Source: DASPJL01 sp035628645
GTDB taxonomy: Bacteria > Bacteroidota > Bacteroidia > Cytophagales > Cyclobacteriaceae
DNA length: 21,305 bases
Assembly (NCBI GenBank): GCA_035628645.1
Contig: DASPJL010000071.1
Span: forward strand, 1 to 21,305
Direction: 5' to 3'
Shown: positions 14,430 to 21,305 of the stretch, piece by piece
Numbering within the stretch: the stretch's first letter is position 1
How the letters are laid out: every line of letters starts with the position of its first letter
Translations under genes and position numbers: made by a program
The notes under the pieces: model-generated
Told to the model about the DNA's origin: nothing
Databases searched by the model: none
What the model saw: the letters and a program-made list of their open reading frames with translations, nothing else

Positions 14430-15071
14430 ATGAATTTATCTTCTGATATTTCAAACTTTCAATACAAACTTTCATCTTTAAATCATCTGCTTCTTTCTGT
14501 TAAGGACGATTATGAACTTTGGCAGGAGTTTAAAGTTGGAAACAAAGATTCTTTGTCCGTTATTTATCATAGATATTTTAATGAGCTGTATAATTATGGC
14601 TTAAAAATATCAGGTGATGAGAATATTGCTAAAGATTGTCTGCAGGAGTTATTTACCAACTTGTGGTTCACCCGAGAAAAGCTTGGTGATGTGGCTTCTA
14701 TTAAGTTTTATCTGATAAAATCATTTAGGAGGAGCTTAATTAATTTCATTAAGAAAAGTAAAAAAGAAAGATTTCTGAAGATAGCTTTTATCCAAACCCA
14801 ACCCGATATACTATTTTCGTCCGAAGAGTTTATTGTAGCGGAAGAAAAGCTTCAAATTAAAAAGGAATATCTGGCAAAAATTCTTAATTCCCTCCCTAAA
14901 AGAAGAAAAGAAGCATTGTACCTTAAATATTATAGGGAATTAAATTATGAGGAAATTGCTTCAATAATGAATCTAAGTGAAAAGGCGGTCATAAATCATG
15001 TGTATAAAGCCTTTAAATCCATTAAGCTTGATACAAAAGTCATGAACAACCTGAGCATTTTGTTGGGATAA
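14430..15071 (+). CDS. Orphan ECF-type RNA polymerase sigma factor
   Basis: 213 residues. Region 2 is at ~38-105: LSVIYHRYFNELYNYGLKIS, IAKDCLQELFTNLW, KFYLIKSFRRSLINFIKKSK. A charged linker follows. Region 4 is at ~150-205: ILNSLPKRRKEALYLKYYRE, LNYEEIASIMNLSEKAVINH and VYKAFKSIK, the HTH. The layout resembles the Bacteroidota sigma-70 group that usually pairs with a FecR anti-sigma and SusC/SusD genes. None of these follows; the next gene is lpdA after 426 bp. Control must come from elsewhere, or at the transcription level through the long upstream region. The first ~28 residues before region 2 are an extra N-terminal stretch rich in Ser/Leu; no better start is visible inside. Confidence 0.9.
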   Translation: MNLSSDISNFQYKLSSLNHLLLSVKDDYELWQEFKVGNKDSLSVIYHRYFNELYNYGLKISGDENIAKDCLQELFTNLWFTREKLGDVASIKFYLIKSFRRSLINFIKKSKKERFLKIAFIQTQPDILFSSEEFIVAEEKLQIKKEYLAKILNSLPKRRKEALYLKYYRELNYEEIASIMNLSEKAVINHVYKAFKSIKLDTKVMNNLSILLG

Positions 15072-15243
15072 TAGGCGCAAACAATATTCTATTTACTTTG
15101 CCTTCTTTGAACCCTAACCCTGAGATGTTAGAAGTATTCTGAGTGATTTGCTCAAAGAATTTCAAGATGAAAATTAGGAGCCCCTATTGATTTGTTTATA
15201 ATTTGGGGAATACCTCTTTCTCGTCGTTCGGCTGGTATATTTA

Positions 15244-15272
15244 TTATTAGATGAGCGCCTAATAAATTTTTT
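15244..15272 (+). terminator. Possible terminator upstream of the lpdA promoter
   Basis: TTATTAG (15244-15250) pairs with CTAATAA (15259-15265) around an 8-nt loop and is followed by ATTTTTT. The A/T-rich stem is weak, and it lies 170 bp after the sigma stop. Confidence 0.35.
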
Positions 15273-15323
15273 AAATTATAGTTTAGTTTTCCTCTTATAA
15301 TTTTTTTCTTTTCCTAAACAATT

Positions 15324-15331
15324 TAACTTTG
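15324..15331 (+). promoter_or_regulatory. -7 promoter box of lpdA
   Basis: TAACTTTG matches TAnnTTTG exactly. No TTTG -33 box is evident. A start near 15338 would leave a leader of about 160 nt. Confidence 0.5.
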
Positions 15332-15335
15332 CCCC

Positions 15336-15349
15336 GGTTCAAATGAACC
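15336..15349. promoter_or_regulatory. Palindrome at the lpdA transcription start
   Basis: GGTTCA and TGAACC flank an AA centre, a perfect 6+2+6 dyad beginning 4 bp after the -7 box. It would cover the predicted start site, the place for a repressor, or form the first hairpin of the leader. Confidence 0.4.
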
Positions 15350-15497
15350 CTTCAATAATGTAAATTGAATTAGCATAACAATTACAACATTAAATAAGAC
15401 ATTGGAGATTAGTGGTAACTGGCCAGAAACAAACGTTTTTGGGGCATAAATCCCTAAAGATCCAAACCTGAGTTAAACTGTATAAATATTTAAAGTA

Positions 15498-16892
15498 ATG
15501 GCAGAAAAATATAATGTTATTGTGATTGGGGGCGGTCCTGGTGGATATGTTGCAGCAATCCGGGCATCACAACTGGGAATGAAGGTTGCTGTAGTAGAAA
15601 AAGCTGAACTTGGCGGAATTTGTTTGAACTGGGGTTGTATACCTACAAAAGCCTTGTTAAAAAGCGCTCAGGTTTTTGAATATATTAACCATGCCAAAGA
15701 TTATGGAATTAGTGTAAATGGAGCAAACGCTGATTTTCCTTCAATAATAAAAAGAAGCCGGGATGTAGCAGGTGGTATGAGTAAGGGTGTGCAATTTTTA
15801 TTTAGAAAAAATAAAATCGAACACATACCAGGTTTTGGAAAATTAAAGCAAGGTAAAAAGGTGGAAGTTACAGACGAAAGTGGCAAGAAAACAGAATATT
15901 CGGCAGACCACATTATCGTTGCTACGGGTGCAAGATCAAGAGAATTGCCAAATCTTAAGATTGACAACAAAAAAATTATTGGTTACCGTGATGCCATGAT
16001 TCTGGACAAAAAGCCGGAAAGTATGGTAGTGGTTGGTTCCGGAGCTATAGGAGTGGAGTTTGCTTATTTTTACCATACCATGGGCACGAAGGTGACGATC
16101 GTGGAGTTTATGCCGAACATCGTTCCTGTTGAAGATGAGGAAGTCTCAAAGCAATTGGAAAGAAGTTATAAAAAGATCGGTATGAATATTATGACAAATT
16201 CTACCGTAGAATCAGTAGATACTTCAGGGAAAAAATGCAAGGTAAAAGTTAAAAAGCAAAGCGGTGAAGAAGTTATAGAGTGTGATGTAGTGTTATCAGC
16301 AGTTGGAATTGCCACAAATCTTGAGGGAATTGGTCTTGAAGAGCTTGGCATAAAAACAGAAAAAGGAAAGGTATTGGTAGATGATTTCTATAAAACGAAT
16401 GTAGACGGCGTATATGCAATAGGAGATATTGTGAAAGGGCCGGCTTTGGCTCACGTGGCATCGGCTGAGGGAATTATTTGTGTGGAGAAAATTGCAGGAC
16501 ATCATCCCGAACCATTGAATTATGGCAATATTCCAGGTTGTACTTATTGCCAACCTGAAATTGCTTCTGTTGGAATGACAGAAAAGCAAGCTAAGGAAGC
16601 AGGATATGAACTAAAAGTAGGTAAATTCCCTTTCTCTGCTTCAGGAAAGGCCAGTGCTGCCGGAGCTAAGGACGGATTTGTTAAGGTTATTTTTGACGCT
16701 AAATATGGAGAATTTCTTGGCGCTCATATGATAGGAGCAAATGTTACTGAAATGATAGCAGAAATTGTTGTGGCCAGAAAATTAGAAACAACAGGACATG
16801 AAATTATTAAAGCTGTACATCCTCATCCTACTATGTCGGAAGCCATTATGGAAGCCGCTGCCGCTGCCTATGGAGAGGTGATACATATTTAG
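15498..16892 (+). CDS. lpdA: Dihydrolipoyl dehydrogenase (E3)
   Basis: 464 residues, full length. An FAD-binding GGGPGGY lies at 11-17 and the redox disulfide at Cys42/Cys47 in GGICLNWGCIPTKALL. The NAD site is GSGAIGVEFAYFYHTMG (~181-197), a second FAD motif is GVYAIGDI (~310), and the C-terminal dimer motif HPHPTMSE carries catalytic His443 and Glu448. It reoxidises lipoyl groups of the pyruvate, 2-oxoglutarate or branched-chain dehydrogenase complexes or of the glycine cleavage system, passing electrons to NAD+. No E1, E2 or gcv gene is beside it, so it is a shared E3 with its own promoter and terminator. The ATG start puts FAD motif 1 at the expected distance. Confidence 0.97.
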   Translation: MAEKYNVIVIGGGPGGYVAAIRASQLGMKVAVVEKAELGGICLNWGCIPTKALLKSAQVFEYINHAKDYGISVNGANADFPSIIKRSRDVAGGMSKGVQFLFRKNKIEHIPGFGKLKQGKKVEVTDESGKKTEYSADHIIVATGARSRELPNLKIDNKKIIGYRDAMILDKKPESMVVVGSGAIGVEFAYFYHTMGTKVTIVEFMPNIVPVEDEEVSKQLERSYKKIGMNIMTNSTVESVDTSGKKCKVKVKKQSGEEVIECDVVLSAVGIATNLEGIGLEELGIKTEKGKVLVDDFYKTNVDGVYAIGDIVKGPALAHVASAEGIICVEKIAGHHPEPLNYGNIPGCTYCQPEIASVGMTEKQAKEAGYELKVGKFPFSASGKASAAGAKDGFVKVIFDAKYGEFLGAHMIGANVTEMIAEIVVARKLETTGHEIIKAVHPHPTMSEAIMEAAAAAYGEVIHI

Positions 16893-16926
16893 TTTTTCCT
16901 GTTTTTTATAAAAGTACTTATCGAAG

Positions 16927-16954
16927 ATCGAGCCTTGTTGCTCGATTTTTTTTT
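16927..16954 (+). terminator. Terminator of lpdA
   Basis: ATCGAGC (16927-16933) pairs with GCTCGAT (16940-16946) around CTTGTT, followed by a run of T through 16954. Confidence 0.88.
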
Positions 16955-17079
16955 GATACAGATACTAAATATTATACTTTTAATAGAAATTTTATAAGAA
17001 ATAATAGGTAGTCTCTCTGTGATTTATTAATTTAAGGGAAGAAATTGATTAAGATTATTGACTTTTAACCTCAGGTACT

Positions 17080-17502
17080 ATGAAAAGGAAATTTATAATT
17101 TGTCTAATTGCTGCTTTCAGTTTTGTAAGCACCGATTTTGCAATTTCACAATGCAATCCAAACGAGCTTCTTGATAATTGCCCAGCGAATATTCCTAACG
17201 GGTTCACTTTTGTTAAAAGTTATGAACTCAATGCTATAAACAGTTCCACCAAGAGGATTGAAAAATCATATGTATTTTCAAAAGATATGACTTATAGCCT
17301 TGCTATGTGTAAAGGCGATCCCAACGTTATAGTAAAGATTTTTGATTCAAGCAGAAAGGAAGTGGCTACTAATTTTTATGAAAATAAATTCCTTCCAACC
17401 TTTGGATTCAGATGTGGAGCTACCGGAATTTATTATATGGCATTTTCATTTGATCAATCAGCTAAGGATTGCGCTGCAGCAGTTTTAGCTTTTAAAAAAT
17501 AA
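17080..17502 (+). CDS. Secreted cysteine-containing protein of unknown function
   Basis: 140 residues with a cleavable signal peptide (FIICLIAAFSFVSTDFAIS^QC), so the mature part starts near Gln24. Five cysteines remain in the mature part (25, 34, 77, 112, 131). Strand-rich segments such as SYVFSKDMTYSLAMCKGD, NVIVKIFDSSRKEVATNFYE and CGATGIYYMAFSF suggest a small beta-sandwich of the kind seen in extracellular PPC/CBM-like modules. I recall a Cytophagales group with the same spacing but no function. It stands alone between the lpdA terminator and the aspS-facing terminator. The start ATG fits the signal peptide. Confidence 0.8.
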   Translation: MKRKFIICLIAAFSFVSTDFAISQCNPNELLDNCPANIPNGFTFVKSYELNAINSSTKRIEKSYVFSKDMTYSLAMCKGDPNVIVKIFDSSRKEVATNFYENKFLPTFGFRCGATGIYYMAFSFDQSAKDCAAAVLAFKK

Positions 17503-17524
17503 AAAACAGCTTCCTTTTCAGAAG

Positions 17525-17554
17525 AAAATAGCTCTCGATTGAGAGCTATTTTTT
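17525..17554. terminator. Bidirectional terminator shared with aspS
   Basis: A perfect 12-bp stem, AAAATAGCTCTC (17525-17536) and GAGAGCTATTTT (17541-17552), loop GATT, flanked by A on the left and T on the right, so it works on both strands. It ends the 17080 gene on +. On - it contains the aspS stop codon (TAG at 17548-17546) in the stem. Confidence 0.9.
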
Positions 17555-19294
17555 CACCTGGATATTAAGTTCTTTTAATTGTTCCTGAGAAATTTCAGAA
17601 GGTGAATTTATCATTACATCTCTACCGGAATTGTTTTTTGGGAATGCTATAAAATCCCTTATGGAATCGGCGCCGCCAAAAAGCGCACACAATCTGTCAA
17701 AGCCAAGAGCAATACCACCATGAGGCGGAGCGCCAAATTCAAAAGCTTCCATTAAGAAACCAAATTGTTCCCTTGCTTCCGTATCACTGAATCCTAGTCT
17801 TTTAAACATTAGCTCCTGTAGTTTTCGGTCGTGAATACGAATAGAGCCTCCACCGATTTCTACACCATTGACTACCATGTCGTAGGCGTTGGCCCTTAAT
17901 TTTCCAGGGTCTGTTTCCAGCAAATTGATGTCTTCAGGTTTGGGAGAGGTAAAAGGATGGTGCATTGCATGCCATCTGTTTGATTCTTCACTCCATTCCA
18001 ATAAAGGAAAATCCAATACCCAAAGTGTAGAATATTTATCTTTGTCCCTTAAGCCTAATCGTGTGCCCATCTCAAGACGCAATTCGTTCATTGCTTTTCT
18101 TGTGTGGTTTATTTCTCCTGACAAAACCAACAGCAGATCTCCAGGTTCAGCTCCCGCCTCTTTTACCCATTTCTTCAGGTCTTCTTCGTTGTAAAATTTG
18201 TCCACCGACGATTTTAAACTCCCGTCAGTTCCATACCTCACATAAATAAGTCCTTTTGCACCTATTTGGGGTCTTTTAACAAATTCAGTTAATTCATCTA
18301 CCTGTTTCCTTGTATATTCACTGCATCCTTTGGCATTTATGGCTACTATAAATTCGGCAGAGTCAAAAACATTAAAGCCTTTTCCTTTGGCTACATCAGT
18401 CAACTCGACAAACTTCATTTCAAAACGGGTATCTGGTTTGTCGCTTCCATAATACTTCATCGCATCAGCATAGCTCATTCTTGGAAAATCTTTCAATTCG
18501 ATTCCTTTTACCTGTTTAAAAAGGTGCCTGGCCAATCCTTCAAAAGTATTTAAGATGTCTTCCTGTGTTACGAAGGACATTTCACAGTCTATTTGGGTAA
18601 ATTCTGGCTGCCTGTCAGCCCTTAAATCTTCGTCCCTGAAGCATTTTACAATTTGAAAATACCTGTCAAATCCTGAAACCATCAGCAACTGTTTGAAGGT
18701 TTGAGGTGATTGAGGAAGAGCATAAAATTCTCCCGGATTCATTCTTGAAGGAACAACAAAATCCCTTGCACCTTCGGGAGTTGACTTAATAAGCACAGGA
18801 GTTTCTACCTCAATAAAATTTTGCTGATCAAGATATCGTCGGGTTTCCTGAGCCATTCTATGTCTAAGCTCAAGGCTCTTTCTTACCACACTTCTTCTTA
18901 AATCAAGGTAGCGGTACCTCATTCTCAGATCATCTCCTCCATCTGTTTCATCCTCTATAATAAAAGGAGGTACTTTGGCAGGATTAAGTATTTCTATGTT
19001 TTTTACTTTAATTTCTATGTCTCCGGTAGGGATCTTGTTGTTTTTGGAAACCCTTTCTGCTACTGATCCTTCTACTTTTAAGACAAATTCTCTTCCTAAT
19101 TTTCTTGCTATTCCAATATTTTTAGGATCAGTAGTTCCTTCTTCTAAAATCAATTGAGTAATTCCATATCTATCCCTCAAATCTATCCAGATCATTCCAC
19201 CCTTGTCTCTGACCCTTTGTACCCATCCGCACAGTATTACTTCCTTGTTGTTGTCTGCTAGTCTTAATTCACCGCAGGTATAAGTTCTCAACAT
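17546..19294 (-). CDS. aspS: Aspartyl-tRNA synthetase
   Basis: 582 residues, the bacterial size. The N-terminal OB fold binds the anticodon (~1-105; VILCGWVQRVRDKGGMIWID). The class II core has FIEVETPVL and PEGARDFVVPSR (~150-175), the conserved ALPQSPQTFKQLLM, motif 2 FRDEDLRADRQPEFTQID (~216) and motif 3 GIALGFDRL (~525). A GAD insertion (~295-400) is typical of bacterial AspRS. It charges tRNA-Asp with aspartate. In the loop that helps separate tRNA-Asp from tRNA-Asn the residue before GG is Lys (DKGG) rather than His (DHGG), so whether it is strict or also charges tRNA-Asn cannot be decided here. Possible -7 box TACCTTTA (7 of 8) upstream. Confidence 0.97.
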   Translation of the reverse strand: MLRTYTCGELRLADNNKEVILCGWVQRVRDKGGMIWIDLRDRYGITQLILEEGTTDPKNIGIARKLGREFVLKVEGSVAERVSKNNKIPTGDIEIKVKNIEILNPAKVPPFIIEDETDGGDDLRMRYRYLDLRRSVVRKSLELRHRMAQETRRYLDQQNFIEVETPVLIKSTPEGARDFVVPSRMNPGEFYALPQSPQTFKQLLMVSGFDRYFQIVKCFRDEDLRADRQPEFTQIDCEMSFVTQEDILNTFEGLARHLFKQVKGIELKDFPRMSYADAMKYYGSDKPDTRFEMKFVELTDVAKGKGFNVFDSAEFIVAINAKGCSEYTRKQVDELTEFVKRPQIGAKGLIYVRYGTDGSLKSSVDKFYNEEDLKKWVKEAGAEPGDLLLVLSGEINHTRKAMNELRLEMGTRLGLRDKDKYSTLWVLDFPLLEWSEESNRWHAMHHPFTSPKPEDINLLETDPGKLRANAYDMVVNGVEIGGGSIRIHDRKLQELMFKRLGFSDTEAREQFGFLMEAFEFGAPPHGGIALGFDRLCALFGGADSIRDFIAFPKNNSGRDVMINSPSEISQEQLKELNIQVKK

Positions 19295-19538
19295 ATTCTC
19301 AGTTATTTTTTAGGGATTTAAAATTTGGGGTTAAAGGTATGCCTAGTTTTTGAAAGTTGCAGTATATTTCTAGTCAAAGTTTATTAATTAAAACAAAAAA
19401 AATGAAGCGTTTAATAGTGTTGTTTTCTAATTATAAATTTGCCGTTTAAATCGTTTTAATATTATTCACATTTTCTCGAACAATAGGAAAGTGTTTTTCA
19501 CCTTAATTAAATACATTTTTGTTCCTTAAATAAAAGAA

Positions 19539-20093
19539 ATGACAAAACTTTTGTTCACTCTATTAATTTCCTCTTTTACTTTCATGGAAAGTCCCAAGCT
19601 TGTAAAAGTTAAATTAACTAAGACCGTTTCTGCTTCCATTCCTGAAGATTTTACACAAATGACAGACGATGAGCTGGCAGACAAATATCCTTCCTCCAGG
19701 AAACCGGTAATTATGTTTATTAGTCCTGATAAGCAGATCGATTTTGGAATGAATATAGCCTCTCAGAAGTTTCCGGGATCAGATTTGAACGTACTTAAAG
19801 ATTTTTATAAAGCCAATCTTTATACCCTCTTTAATGATATTAAAATAATAACCGAGGAGATCAAAAAAATAAATGGAAAAGAGTATATCGTTTTTGAGTT
19901 TACTTCGATTGTAAAACCTGACGAAAAATCCATTAATCCGATGAGTGCCATTAGGAAATACTCCTATATCCAATACACGTTGCATAATGATTTTCTTGTA
20001 ATTTTTAACTTTTCCTGCCCTGAAAGCATGAAAGCAGACTGGCAGGAAACGGCAGGAGAAATAATGGAATCCATAAAGTTTTCTAAGTCTTAA
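19539..20093 (+). CDS. Probable exported protein, Cytophagales-type, unknown function
   Basis: 184 residues. A hydrophobic N-terminus (MTKLLFTLLISSFTF) is a probable signal peptide without a clear cleavage site. The mature part matches a pattern I recall from conserved Bacteroidota proteins: SASIPEDFTQMTDDELADKY, then SSRKPVIMFISPDKQIDFGM, NVLKDFYKANLY, GKEYIVFEFTSIVKPDE and FNFSCPESMKADWQ. The alternation of strands and helices resembles the PsbP/DcrB-like fold, which is a guess. It is followed after 27 bp by tadA and may be co-transcribed with it. The function is not known. Confidence 0.75.
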   Translation: MTKLLFTLLISSFTFMESPKLVKVKLTKTVSASIPEDFTQMTDDELADKYPSSRKPVIMFISPDKQIDFGMNIASQKFPGSDLNVLKDFYKANLYTLFNDIKIITEEIKKINGKEYIVFEFTSIVKPDEKSINPMSAIRKYSYIQYTLHNDFLVIFNFSCPESMKADWQETAGEIMESIKFSKS

Positions 20094-20120
20094 AACTTCC
20101 ACCTTCCTGTTTATAAGAAA

Positions 20121-20564
20121 TTGAAGCTATATTCCGACGAACACTTTATGAGGGAAGCCTTTAAGCTAGCAGTAAGGGCATACGAACAGGAAGAAATTCC
20201 AGTTGGCGCCGTTGTGGTGGCGAATAATAAATTGATTGGAAGGGGATACAATCAGGTAGAAAGTCTTAATGACGCTACTGCGCATGCCGAAATGCTTGCA
20301 ATTACGGCAGCGCAAAATTATATAGGATCGAAATATCTGGTAGACTGTACATTGTATGTGACCTTAGAGCCTTGTGTAATGTGTGCCGGAGCGCTTGCAT
20401 GGACTCAGATGGGAAAATTGATCTATGGAGCAGCCGATCCTCAGAAAGGTTTTAATTCTTATGGTGCAAAAATTCTTCATCCTAAAACAAAGGTAGTTGG
20501 AGGAATAATGGAAAAGGATTGCCAATCCATCCTCCTTGATTTTTTTAAAAGGATGAGAAATTGA
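20121..20564 (+). CDS. tadA: tRNA-specific adenosine deaminase
   Basis: 147 residues. The zinc deaminase motifs are complete: His55 with Glu57 in TAHAEM and Cys85/Cys88 in LEPCVMCAG; VGAVVV and NDATAHAE are family blocks. It converts A34 to inosine in tRNA-Arg(ACG), an essential wobble modification. The frame is stopped upstream at 20091 and no ATG lies before the start of the conserved region; TTG at 20121 gives the usual ~27 residues before VGAVVV, whereas the first ATG (20148, Met10) would remove part of helix 1. A TTG start is therefore preferred. The gap to the preceding gene is 27 bp, and the stop is 53 bp before the SOD start. Confidence 0.94.
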   Translation: MKLYSDEHFMREAFKLAVRAYEQEEIPVGAVVVANNKLIGRGYNQVESLNDATAHAEMLAITAAQNYIGSKYLVDCTLYVTLEPCVMCAGALAWTQMGKLIYGAADPQKGFNSYGAKILHPKTKVVGGIMEKDCQSILLDFFKRMRN

Positions 20565-20572
20565 TATATTTG
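20565..20572 (+). promoter_or_regulatory. -7 promoter box of the superoxide dismutase gene
   Basis: TATATTTG matches TAnnTTTG and begins directly after the tadA stop codon (TGA, 20562-20564). The predicted leader is about 39 nt. The -33 region is T-rich without TTTG. Read-through from tadA is also possible. Confidence 0.45.
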
Positions 20573-20617
20573 CCCGAGTCAAAAATCAATGTTAAACCTT
20601 TAAATTTTCAACTTATT

Positions 20618-21229
20618 ATGGCATTCGAACTACCTTCGCTTCCATATGCATCTGATGCATTGGAGCCTTACATAGACAAAGCAACTATGGAAATTCACCA
20701 TGGAAAACATCATAACGCTTACGTCACTAATTTAAATGCAGCTATCGCCGGCAGTGAATTGGAAGGAAAATCTATTGAAGAAATTCTTAAAAATGTTGGG
20801 AAACAATCTCCTGCAGTTAGAAACAATGGCGGCGGCCATTACAACCACAGCTTATTCTGGAAATTATTAAAAGTAAATAATGGCGCTGGTCCTTCCGGGA
20901 ACCTTGCTTCTGCTATAGATAAAAAATTTGGCTCATTTGACAAATTCAAAGAAGAATTCGCCAAAGCAGGCGCTACAAGATTTGGATCAGGATGGGCCTG
21001 GTTAATTGTAAATAAAAGCGGAGAACTTCAGGTTACTTCAACTCCGAATCAGGACAATCCTTTGATGGATGTTGCAGAAGTTCAAGGAACACCTGTTTTA
21101 GGCCTTGATGTTTGGGAACATGCTTACTATCTAAAATATCAAAACAAAAGACCGGATTACATAAGCGCTTTCTGGAATGTGGTCAATTGGGACGAAGTTT
21201 CCAAATTGTTTGACGCTGCTAAAAAATAA
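20618..21229 (+). CDS. sodA: Superoxide dismutase, Mn-type (Fe/Mn family)
   Basis: 203 residues from the ATG at 20618; the longer frame starts with TTG at 20561 and adds residues with no family match. Metal ligands are His27 (MEIHHGKHH), His77 (GGHYNHSLFW), Asp164 and His168 (LGLDVWEHAYYLKY). Gly73 before HYNH and Gln145 in NQDNPLM match the Mn-type pattern, unlike the Gln69-type residue of Fe enzymes, so Mn or cambialistic use is likely. It converts superoxide to oxygen and hydrogen peroxide in the cytoplasm. No signal peptide is present. Mn versus Fe use is judged from two residues. Confidence 0.96.
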   Translation: MAFELPSLPYASDALEPYIDKATMEIHHGKHHNAYVTNLNAAIAGSELEGKSIEEILKNVGKQSPAVRNNGGGHYNHSLFWKLLKVNNGAGPSGNLASAIDKKFGSFDKFKEEFAKAGATRFGSGWAWLIVNKSGELQVTSTPNQDNPLMDVAEVQGTPVLGLDVWEHAYYLKYQNKRPDYISAFWNVVNWDEVSKLFDAAKK

Positions 21230-21239
21230 TCAATTTTTA

Positions 21240-21274
21240 AAGATCAAAAGACCGATTGCAGGTCTTTTGATCTT
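21240..21274 (+). terminator. Hairpin behind the superoxide dismutase gene
   Basis: AAGATCAAAAGACC (21240-21253) and GGTCTTTTGATCTT (21261-21274) form a perfect 14-bp stem with loop GATTGCA, 10 bp after the stop. No T-run follows on either strand, so it may act as an RNA 3' end or stability element rather than a classical terminator. Confidence 0.65.
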
Positions 21275-21305
21275 AAAATTAAATACTCCTCTTACTTAAT
21301 ATCTT

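Larger units (their letters stand above)
15072..15497. other. Gap between the sigma gene and lpdA with a long lpdA leader
   Basis: 426 bp without a gene on either strand; only frames under 20 codons were found. It contains a weak dyad TTCTTTGA/TCAAAGAA (15103-15110 and 15152-15159), a terminator-like hairpin at 15244-15272, the lpdA -7 box at 15324 and a palindrome at 15336-15349. The stretch 15350-15497 would be transcribed leader of lpdA; I see no riboswitch that I recognise. Confidence 0.5.

Noticed and set aside
9653..15071. The two ECF sigma genes as parts of a SusC/SusD-FecR locus
   Set aside because: No FecR, TonB-dependent receptor or SusD-like gene is present in the window.
15336..15349. 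GGTTCAAATGAACC considered as a tRNA T-arm
   Set aside because: No acceptor stem, anticodon arm or D-arm can be folded around it; it is better explained as a dyad at the lpdA start site.
1..21305. Defence island, prophage or transposon
   Set aside because: No integrase, transposase, restriction, toxin-antitoxin or CRISPR signature was found, and gene content and base composition look uniform.

Overview
The window reads as an AT-rich chromosome segment from the phylum Bacteroidota, most likely a Cytophagales-type bacterium. The grounds are two-component-style beta-propeller (Reg_prop) sensors, PadR-coupled membrane proteins with a GldL-like FKxxHWPGA motif, signal peptides ending in S-Q, absence of obvious Shine-Dalgarno sites, and several matches to the Bacteroidota promoter -7 element TAnnTTTG. 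No tRNA, rRNA, CRISPR array, insertion sequence or prophage gene was seen. Most of the content is ordinary chromosome.

Layout. (1) 1-4000: the 3' end of a GAF/coiled-coil signalling gene on +, converging on a large - strand membrane sensor (two seven-bladed propellers, Y_Y_Y, one TM, coiled coil, SpoIIE/PP2C phosphatase). (2) 4128-6346: a MocR/PdxR-type regulator divergent from a pyridoxamine-phosphate-oxidase-family (NimA-like) gene, with a perfect 18-bp palindrome plus a third half-site between them. (3) 6597-9112: an alpha/beta-hydrolase lipoprotein, a stand-alone CinA C-terminal-type protein (-) and a coiled-coil lipoprotein. (4) 9151-12752, all on -: DUF6232-like membrane protein, PadR repressor coupled to a polytopic membrane protein, then an ECF sigma factor followed by a small two-TM protein that may be its partner. 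(5) 13005-15071: an 86-aa protein, a stand-alone acyl carrier protein with its own promoter and terminator, an unlisted 48-aa small ORF, a long T-rich intergenic stretch and an orphan ECF sigma factor. (6) 15498-21229: housekeeping genes lpdA, aspS, tadA and a Mn-type superoxide dismutase, with two exported hypothetical proteins in between.

How they work together. Regulation is the main theme: one phosphatase sensor, a PLP-binding regulator, a PadR repressor and two ECF sigma factors. Several have visible cis sites: the MocR operator, a 17-bp PadR-type inverted repeat, palindromes over the -7 or start regions of the ACP and lpdA promoters, and a hairpin holding the AUG of one sigma gene. Two convergent pairs share a terminator hairpin whose stem contains the stop codon of the minus-strand gene.

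I do not see a clearly new multi-gene defence or biosynthetic system. The best candidates for something undescribed are the ECF-sigma/two-TM pair, the PadR-coupled membrane protein with its structured upstream region, and the small ORFs around the acyl carrier protein. Functional statements for families rest on recall of family motifs; no database search was run.
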